Shown piece after piece: positions 58,794-64,000 of a DNA stretch of 64,000 nucleotides; positions within the stretch are counted from its first letter, which is position 1; every line of letters starts with the position of its first letter. The DNA comes from Gemmatimonadaceae bacterium (GTDB taxonomy: Bacteria > Gemmatimonadota > Gemmatimonadetes > Gemmatimonadales > Gemmatimonadaceae): NCBI GenBank assembly GCA_036504815.1, contig DASXUN010000021.1, forward strand, positions 620,001 to 684,000. The letters are read 5' to 3'. A model generated the notes under the pieces. The model searched no databases and was not told where the DNA came from. It saw only the letters and a program-made list of their open reading frames with translations. The position numbers and the translations under genes are program-made.

Positions 58794-59603
58794 ATGCTGC
58801 GCCTCGCCGTCCTCACCAATCGCGACATCGAGTCCTGTGTCGCGCTCAACCTGCTGCACCGCGCCCTCGGCGCCCGCATCGGCGCCGTCTTCCTCTCCGA
58901 GCGCGTCGGCGGCAAGGGGCCAGTGTCGCGCGCGCTCGAGCCGCTGTCGTTTCTCGAGCAGGACTTCTTCACGCGGCACGTCTTTCCCGCCGTGGAGCGG
59001 ACGCCCACGACCGGGCGCTTCCTGACGTTCGCCGAGTTTGAGCGCGTGCACGGCATTCCGGTGCGCGCGCTGGCGTCGGCCCGCACCACCGATGCGCTCG
59101 ACGCGCTGCGCACCGCGCGCGCCGACCTCTTTGTCTCCATCCGGTTCGGGCACATCCTCGGCGAGGACGCCATCGCCATCCCGCCGCGCGGCGTGCTCAA
59201 CCTGCATTCGGGGCTGCTGCCACAGTATCGCGGCGTGATCGCGACCTTCCGCGCCCTCTTGAACGGCGACGACACGATCGGCTGCACCCTGCACTGGATC
59301 GACTCGCCGAGCATCGATGCCGGCGCGATTCTCGAGATGCCGCGCGTGACGGTCGACCGGTCGCAGTCGCTGCTCTGGCACATCCTGGCGCTCTATCCAC
59401 CCGGCATGCACGCCATGGAACGCGCGGTGCTCGCCCTCGAAACCGATCGTGCGCTGCCGACCAAGCCGCAGGATCCCAACGCCGGCGCGTACTACTCGTT
59501 CCCCACCGATGCCGACGTTGCGCAGTTCACCGCCGCCGGATGGCGGCTGTTCGGCCGCGATGACGTGGACGCACTGATGGCGCGCTTCGCGCCGGCATCC
59601 TGA
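58794..59603 (+). CDS. Formyltransferase-fold protein (methionyl-tRNA formyltransferase-like)
   Basis: 269 aa. NLHSGLLPQYRGV (N-x-H-S-x-L-L-P-x-x-R-G) and DSPSIDAGAILEM are the formyl-transferase domain motifs: Asn and His line the active site, and Asp in IDSPSIDAG is the catalytic acid. The N-terminal strand (LRLAVLTNRDIESCVALNLL) is a Rossmann start. The protein lacks the C-terminal tRNA-binding OB domain of Fmt, so a sugar-amine or other small-molecule substrate is likelier. It is divergent from dnaE2. Confidence 0.8.
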   Translation: MLRLAVLTNRDIESCVALNLLHRALGARIGAVFLSERVGGKGPVSRALEPLSFLEQDFFTRHVFPAVERTPTTGRFLTFAEFERVHGIPVRALASARTTDALDALRTARADLFVSIRFGHILGEDAIAIPPRGVLNLHSGLLPQYRGVIATFRALLNGDDTIGCTLHWIDSPSIDAGAILEMPRVTVDRSQSLLWHILALYPPGMHAMERAVLALETDRALPTKPQDPNAGAYYSFPTDADVAQFTAAGWRLFGRDDVDALMARFAPAS

Positions 59604-59671
59604 GGCGAACGCAATCGCGCCGCGGAGCGCACTCTCTACCCGGCCTCTTCATCATCCGGTACTTTCACAAC

Positions 59672-60478
59672 GTGATCATCAACCGTCGTCTTCTTCTGGC
59701 AGGACTTGGCGCGCTGGCCGCCGTCGCGGCGCCGCGTGTTGCACGCACCCAGGAAACTGCCGTGCAAGGCGGCGTGAAGCCGGGTGTGTTCATCGCGGCC
59801 GAGGCGAGCCTCCAGTCCTTTCAGGGGGACATGGATCCCTGGCGCCTCGGCACGGTTGCGTTCTGGCGCCGCTCCCGGGCGGGCACGTTCATCGCCAAGG
59901 TGAACTACGCGAATCGCTACGCGACCGACGGCGTGCAGGCCGAAGTGGAAGCATACCCGCGCGTGAGCGACAAGCTGTACCTGTACCTCGACGCCGGGTA
60001 TTCGAGCGCATCGGTCTTTCCGGCGTGGCGGTCGGGCGCTGAACTCTTCTCCTCACTCCCGGATGCGTGGGAGGCCTCGATCGGCTACCGGCAGCTGCGC
60101 TTCAATGGGATACCGGTGACGATGTTCACCGGGGCGCTGGGCAAGTATGTCGGCAACTACTGGCTCTCCTTGCGTCCCTACATTCGCTCACGGGATGGCA
60201 CGACGTCCGCCACCACCTCGCTGATGGCGCGCCGCTACTTCGCCGATGGCGACCACTGGGTGGGCGGCACCGCGACCTACGGCAACAGTCCGACGGAACG
60301 CGTCACGCCCGACGCCGTGGCGCTGAACAAGACCTTCTCGGTGGCCATCACCGGCTCGACGGGACTCACGTCGAACCTCCTCGCCACGTGGCTGGTCGGT
60401 CATGACGCCGAGCAGTTGGGACCCGGCAACACCCGCCGAAGCGTGACGGTGACCGCGGGCCTCCGGCGCAAGTTCTAG
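59672..60478 (+). CDS. YaiO-family outer-membrane beta-barrel protein
   Basis: 268 aa, GTG start. A signal peptide (RRLLLAGLGALAAVAAPRVAR, arginine-rich) is followed by alternating beta-strands of a 12- to 14-strand barrel: TFIAKVNYANRYATDGVQAEVEAYPRVSDKLYLYLDAGYS, YWLSLRPYIRSRDGTTSATTSLMARRYF and the C-terminal FSVAITGSTGLTSNLLATWL with final Phe (GLRRKF) for BAM recognition. YaiO proteins occur in exopolysaccharide export loci; the response regulator, HEAT protein and glycosyltransferase that follow make the same context here. Confidence 0.82.
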   Translation: MIINRRLLLAGLGALAAVAAPRVARTQETAVQGGVKPGVFIAAEASLQSFQGDMDPWRLGTVAFWRRSRAGTFIAKVNYANRYATDGVQAEVEAYPRVSDKLYLYLDAGYSSASVFPAWRSGAELFSSLPDAWEASIGYRQLRFNGIPVTMFTGALGKYVGNYWLSLRPYIRSRDGTTSATTSLMARRYFADGDHWVGGTATYGNSPTERVTPDAVALNKTFSVAITGSTGLTSNLLATWLVGHDAEQLGPGNTRRSVTVTAGLRRKF

Positions 60479-60482
60479 GCGA

Positions 60483-62387
60483 ATGCCCACGCCGCCCAAC
60501 GCCTTGCGCGAACGCTTCCTTGGCTCGGCGCACGCCGCGCTCGAGCGCATGCACCAGTATGCGGCGCTGCTCGAGATCGATCCGCGCGACGGCAACGTGC
60601 TCGACACCCTGCGGCGCGAGTTGCATCGCCTGCGCGGCTCATCGGGGTCCTACGGCTATGCCGAGGCCGGGGAGCGCCTGGCCGAGATGGAGCAGCGCGC
60701 CCGGACCTGGGCGCTCGATTCGACGCTCGACGCCGCCAACCGCGGCGTGATCCTCCGCCGGGCGGTCGATGCGCTCTACACGGCCTACGGCACCGCCCCC
60801 GCGCATCCCATCGACACGGAGGTCCGCGACGTCTGGTGCGTCGAGCCGCCCGCGGGACGGATGGCCGAGTGGAGCAAGCTGACTGCGTCGACCGCGATGC
60901 GGCTGACGCCGATGTCCATGGCGGATTTCGCCGAGCGTGTGCAGCGCAAGGAACGACCGTACGCGGCGATCGCGCCGATTGATGTCGGGCGCCGGTTGCA
61001 CGCGCCGGACGGCATGCCGCTCGTCCTGCTCGCGTCGTCCGCGCAGGCCGTGGCGCCGTCGGGGCGCTCGTTCGGCTCCGTGATGGTGGTGGATCACGAC
61101 ATCTCGACCGATGACCTGGCGGTCATCATCGAGAAGGTGGCCCAGCGCACGGCCGTCACCGGCGGCTCCGTGGTCATCCTCGATGACGATCCGATGATCC
61201 TCGTTCTGGTGCGCGCCATCTGCGAAAGCGCCGGCCTGCGCGCGCTCACCATCGCGGAACCGGGGCTGCTCTTCATGACGCTCGAGGACGAACGTCCCAG
61301 CGTGCTGCTGATGGACGTGCAGCTGCCCGGCACGACGGGCTTCGAACTGACGCGCCGCATCCGCGCGAGCGCCGACTGGAGCGACCTGCCGGTCGTGCTC
61401 TTCTCGGCCGACACCAGCCAGCAGGCGCGCGAGAGCGCCATCGTGGCCGGCGCCGACGGCTTTCTGCCGAAGCCGGTGGCGCCGGCGGAGCTGCGGACGC
61501 AGCTGCTGGCCCGCATCGAGCAGGTGCGGCAGACGCGGCTGGCGGCGGGCCTGAATCCGGCCACGGCGCTCCCCGAACACGAAGTGGGCCTGCGTGAGGC
61601 CGAGCAGCAGTTCGGCGCGCTGCGCCGCGAGGGCGGGGCGCTGAGCGCCGCGATCATTCGTTTGCGGGACGCCAGCGACGAGGTGCGCTGGCCGCGCCTG
61701 TGCGCCACGGTGTCGCGCGCGCTGCGCGACACGGGCGCGGCCCTCGCGCACTACGACAACGTCTCGCTCGTGGCCACCGTGCGTGATGGGTACTATCCGA
61801 TGCTGCGCGCGTTGAACGTGCTGCGCGCCTCCGATCTCGAGGGCGTGGAGCCGAGCTGGGTGCTCGGCCTGGCGGAAGTCTCCGCGGTGCAGGCCACGAA
61901 TGCCGAAGACCTCTGGCACGCCGCCGCCGATGCGGCGGCCGCCGCCATCGCCTTGCGGCAGGACAACCACGTCTGGACCCCGGAGGACTCGACGCGCGCG
62001 CCGGATGTGGTGATCGTCGAGGACGATCCGGCGTTCTCCGACCTGCTGGAGTATGCGCTCCGGCAGGAAGGGTACACGTACCGCGTGCTGCGCACGGGGC
62101 CGGCCGCACTCGACGCGCTGCGGGCAATGCCGGTGACGTCGCAGCGGCCGGTGATCCTGCTCGATCTCGACCTGCCGGGGCTCGACGGGCACGCCGTCCA
62201 CGAACAGTTGCAGATTGAGCGGCCGCGCGACTTCGTCACCGTTTTTCTCAGCGCGCACGCGGGCGATGCCGACCAGATACGCGCGCTGCGCGCCGGGGCG
62301 GCCGACTACCTGGTGAAGCCCGTTAGCCTGCGCGTGCTGCTGTCGAAGCTTCCCCGCTGGGTCCGCAGGTCGCGGAGCGAACGGTGA
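60483..62387 (+). CDS. HPt plus double-receiver response regulator with degenerate GGDEF
   Basis: 634 aa. An HPt-like domain (~10-110) carries ELHRLRGSSGSYGYAEAGERL with the His of the HxLRG motif. REC1 (~225-345) has ILDDDPMILVLVRAI, the phosphoacceptor Asp in LLMDVQLPGTTGF and FSADTS and KPV motifs. A degenerate GGDEF-like region (~350-500, LPEHEVGLREAEQQFGALRR) lacks GGDEF itself. REC2 (~515-630) has VIVEDDPAFSDLLEYAL, LLDLDLPGLDGH and LVKPVSL. A signalling integrator for the polysaccharide genes around it is inferred. Starts 4 bases after yaiO-like gene; stop overlaps the next start as GTGA. Confidence 0.85.
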   Translation: MPTPPNALRERFLGSAHAALERMHQYAALLEIDPRDGNVLDTLRRELHRLRGSSGSYGYAEAGERLAEMEQRARTWALDSTLDAANRGVILRRAVDALYTAYGTAPAHPIDTEVRDVWCVEPPAGRMAEWSKLTASTAMRLTPMSMADFAERVQRKERPYAAIAPIDVGRRLHAPDGMPLVLLASSAQAVAPSGRSFGSVMVVDHDISTDDLAVIIEKVAQRTAVTGGSVVILDDDPMILVLVRAICESAGLRALTIAEPGLLFMTLEDERPSVLLMDVQLPGTTGFELTRRIRASADWSDLPVVLFSADTSQQARESAIVAGADGFLPKPVAPAELRTQLLARIEQVRQTRLAAGLNPATALPEHEVGLREAEQQFGALRREGGALSAAIIRLRDASDEVRWPRLCATVSRALRDTGAALAHYDNVSLVATVRDGYYPMLRALNVLRASDLEGVEPSWVLGLAEVSAVQATNAEDLWHAAADAAAAAIALRQDNHVWTPEDSTRAPDVVIVEDDPAFSDLLEYALRQEGYTYRVLRTGPAALDALRAMPVTSQRPVILLDLDLPGLDGHAVHEQLQIERPRDFVTVFLSAHAGDADQIRALRAGAADYLVKPVSLRVLLSKLPRWVRRSRSER

Positions 62388-63457
62388 GCCTGCTGCTCGT
62401 ACTCGGCGTCATTGCCGTGGCGCAGGTCATCTTCGTGGTCATGCTCGGCGTGTTTGTCGTCGTGCGTCGCGAACGGCTGCTGGAGCGGAAGCGCCGCGTC
62501 GCGCGCGGCCGGGCGCGCCTGAGCCACCCGCTGGCCCATTGGCTCGTCGGTGCGGGCTCCGTGCAGGACCTGGTGCAGGGAATGCGCGCCCTGCCGCCGG
62601 ACGCGGCGCTGGCCTTTGCCTCCGAACTGCACGATGTGCGCGTTCCCGTCGCGCAGCGGGCGTCGCTTGGCCAGGCGATGCGCGGTGAGCGGTGGGCGGC
62701 ATGGGCGATGAGCGGGGCCGCGAGTCGGCGCTGGTGGCGGCGGCTCGACGCGGCCCGCGCCCTGGGGATCGTGGGCACGCCCGCCGATGTGGCCCTCCTG
62801 CGACCGTTGCTGGCCGACAAGCACTCGGCGGTGCGTCTGGCCGCCGCCGAGGCGCTGGCCGCGGTGGCGGATCCCACGCTGGTGCGCGTCGCGGTGGAAC
62901 AGTATCCCAGCCAGCCGCTCGCCGTGCGACTCTTCACCACGAGCACGCTGCGACTCGTGTGGGAACTCGCCGAGTCGCCGTTGCGAGAGCTCCTCGGTGA
63001 CCGCCGGGCACCCGGCAAGCACGTGGCCGCATGGCTCGCCCTCGCGGAGTCGCTCGCGTTGCCGTCGCTGCGCACGGCCATCACGCCCCTCGCCGCGCAC
63101 GCGGACCCTGAGGTGCGCGCGGCCGCGGCCCGCGCGCTGCGGCGTTATCCGCATGCGGAATCAGTGGAGACCGTGATGGGGTTGCTGGACGACCCGCAGG
63201 ACTTCGTGCGTGCCGCAAGCGCGCAGGCGCTCGGCGCGCTGCGGGCCACCGAAGCGCAGGCGCGGCTCGAGCGCGGCCTCGCCGACAGCGCCTGGTGGGT
63301 GCGCTTTCGCTGTTCGCTCGCGCTGGCGCTGCTTGGCGAACCCGGGCGTGCCGCGTTGCGCCGCGCCCGCCAGTCGCCCGACCGCTATGCGCGCGACATG
63401 GCGGTGATGACGTCAGGCCTCTCCGAAGGGGCCGTGCTGGAGCTTGGCGACGTATGA
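62384..63457 (+). CDS. Membrane-anchored HEAT-repeat protein
   Basis: 357 aa, GTG start overlapping the upstream stop. An N-terminal membrane helix (SLLLVLGVIAVAQVIFVVMLGVFVVV) is followed by repeated helical pairs (LDAARALGIVGTPADVALLRPLLADKHSAVRLAAAEALAAV, LAAHADPEVRAAAARALRRY, GLLDDPQDFVRAASAQALGAL, RGLADSAWWVRFRCSLALALL) of HEAT/PBS-lyase type. It is an adaptor scaffold that could link the regulator to the glycosyltransferase encoded next. Its stop overlaps that start as ATGA. Confidence 0.85.
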   Translation: MSLLLVLGVIAVAQVIFVVMLGVFVVVRRERLLERKRRVARGRARLSHPLAHWLVGAGSVQDLVQGMRALPPDAALAFASELHDVRVPVAQRASLGQAMRGERWAAWAMSGAASRRWWRRLDAARALGIVGTPADVALLRPLLADKHSAVRLAAAEALAAVADPTLVRVAVEQYPSQPLAVRLFTTSTLRLVWELAESPLRELLGDRRAPGKHVAAWLALAESLALPSLRTAITPLAAHADPEVRAAAARALRRYPHAESVETVMGLLDDPQDFVRAASAQALGALRATEAQARLERGLADSAWWVRFRCSLALALLGEPGRAALRRARQSPDRYARDMAVMTSGLSEGAVLELGDV

Positions 63458-64000
63458 TCCATGCCGTCATGCAATCGCTGCAGGCGCTCGAGTGGGCGAT
63501 CCTGGTCTACTTCATCCTGCTCAACTCGTTCTACGCCCTGCTGCTGGTGCTGTCGTTTCCCGAGCTCTTTACGCACTTCCAGCTCGCCGACGACGAGTAC
63601 TTTGCGCGCGCCCTGTCCACCGACGCGCTGCCGCCCATCTCGATCCTCGTGCCCGCGTACAATGAGGAAGTCAGCATCGCGTCGAGCGTGCTCTCGTTCC
63701 TCACGCTGCAGTATCCGCGGCATGAGGTCGTGCTCGTGAACGATGGGTCGAAGGACCGGACCATGGACGAACTGGTCCGGGCGTATGATCTCTACGAGAT
63801 CCCGCCGGCCATCCCGCGCACCATCCCCAGCGCCCCCATCCGGGCCGTCTACCGGTCGCGCACCTACTCGCGCCTGCTGGTGATCGACAAGGAGAACGGC
63901 GGCAAGGCGGACTCGCTGAACGCGGCCATCAACGCCGCGCGCTTTCCGTACGTGATCGCCTGTGACGCCGACACGCTCATCGAACCCGACGCGCTGCTGC
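63454..64000 (+). CDS. Family-2 glycosyltransferase, N-terminal part (3' end outside window)
   Basis: 182 aa are visible; the frame is open at the window edge. A membrane helix (WAILVYFILLNSFYALLLVLSF) leads into the GT2 (GT-A) domain: PPISILVPAYNEEVSIASSVLSFL (first beta-strand), VVLVNDGSKDRT (nucleotide-binding DGS) and the metal-binding DADT (VIACDADTLIEPD). KENGGKADSLNAAI is typical of the hyaluronan/PgaC-type processive synthases. With the YaiO, regulator and HEAT genes in overlapping order, this should be the synthase of a secreted polysaccharide. Confidence 0.9.
   Translation, partial: MIHAVMQSLQALEWAILVYFILLNSFYALLLVLSFPELFTHFQLADDEYFARALSTDALPPISILVPAYNEEVSIASSVLSFLTLQYPRHEVVLVNDGSKDRTMDELVRAYDLYEIPPAIPRTIPSAPIRAVYRSRTYSRLLVIDKENGGKADSLNAAINAARFPYVIACDADTLIEPDALL

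Overview
The window is 64 kb of very GC-rich, densely packed bacterial chromosome. The gene flavour points to a Gram-negative soil or freshwater bacterium of the Gemmatimonadota type. The signs are two plug-only TonB-receptor-like secreted proteins, a large TonB-dependent receptor, a YaiO barrel, many twin-arginine oxidoreductases, three DinB-fold proteins, GTG/TTG/CTG starts and GTGA/ATGA gene overlaps. This is inferred from gene content: there is no rRNA, tRNA or ribosomal-protein marker here. No CRISPR array, prophage, insertion sequence or transposase was seen.

Layout. 1-13 kb: the end of a Ser/Thr kinase, two paralogous plug proteins, two alpha/beta hydrolases, RNA helicase RhlE, a pilin-like protein, a UGA-containing SelW-like selenoprotein gene overlapping a phosphofructokinase gene, and a DEAH helicase with an RGG-type tail. 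13-30 kb: an ECF sigma factor, housekeeping enzymes (YjjX-type NTPase, thioesterase, transhydrogenase SthA, IspH, TerC, S9 peptidase), a fumarylacetoacetase operon and a TonB-dependent receptor. 30-37 kb: an ABC-F protein, a module of two membrane proteins and two Tat-exported Rieske proteins, an acyl-CoA dehydrogenase and an acetyltransferase. 37-51 kb: a carbohydrate region (DUF1080 hydrolase, nucleoside-type MFS permease, two Gfo/Idh/MocA oxidoreductases, GMC oxidoreductase with its small subunit, sugar isomerase/epimerase) that reads as a 3-keto-sugar pathway, with CutC, proline dehydrogenase, a DUF885 peptidase and a PPK2-type phosphotransferase. 51-59 kb: DinB proteins, an Nramp transporter, MsrA and the error-prone polymerase DnaE2. 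59-64 kb: a formyltransferase-like protein, then an apparent operon of YaiO, a double response regulator, a HEAT protein and a family-2 glycosyltransferase that runs off the edge.

Two signals stand out. First, 8536-8772 is a complete SelW/Rdx gene only if an in-frame UGA is read as selenocysteine; a bacterial-SECIS-like hairpin follows the UGA. Second, the region is seeded with several unrelated families of short dispersed repeats (A to F below), mostly long imperfect inverted repeats. Most lie at gene ends. Five lie in frame inside dnaE2, one lies in frame in the DUF885 gene, and a 10-base tandem repeat lies at the start of the small-subunit gene. They look like palindromic elements that can pass through coding sequence, and no mobilising enzyme is visible in the window.

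Several start codons were moved from the longest open frame to a position with a ribosome-binding site or family fit; the reason is given in each entry. Many very long antisense frames exist here purely because of base composition and were left out.
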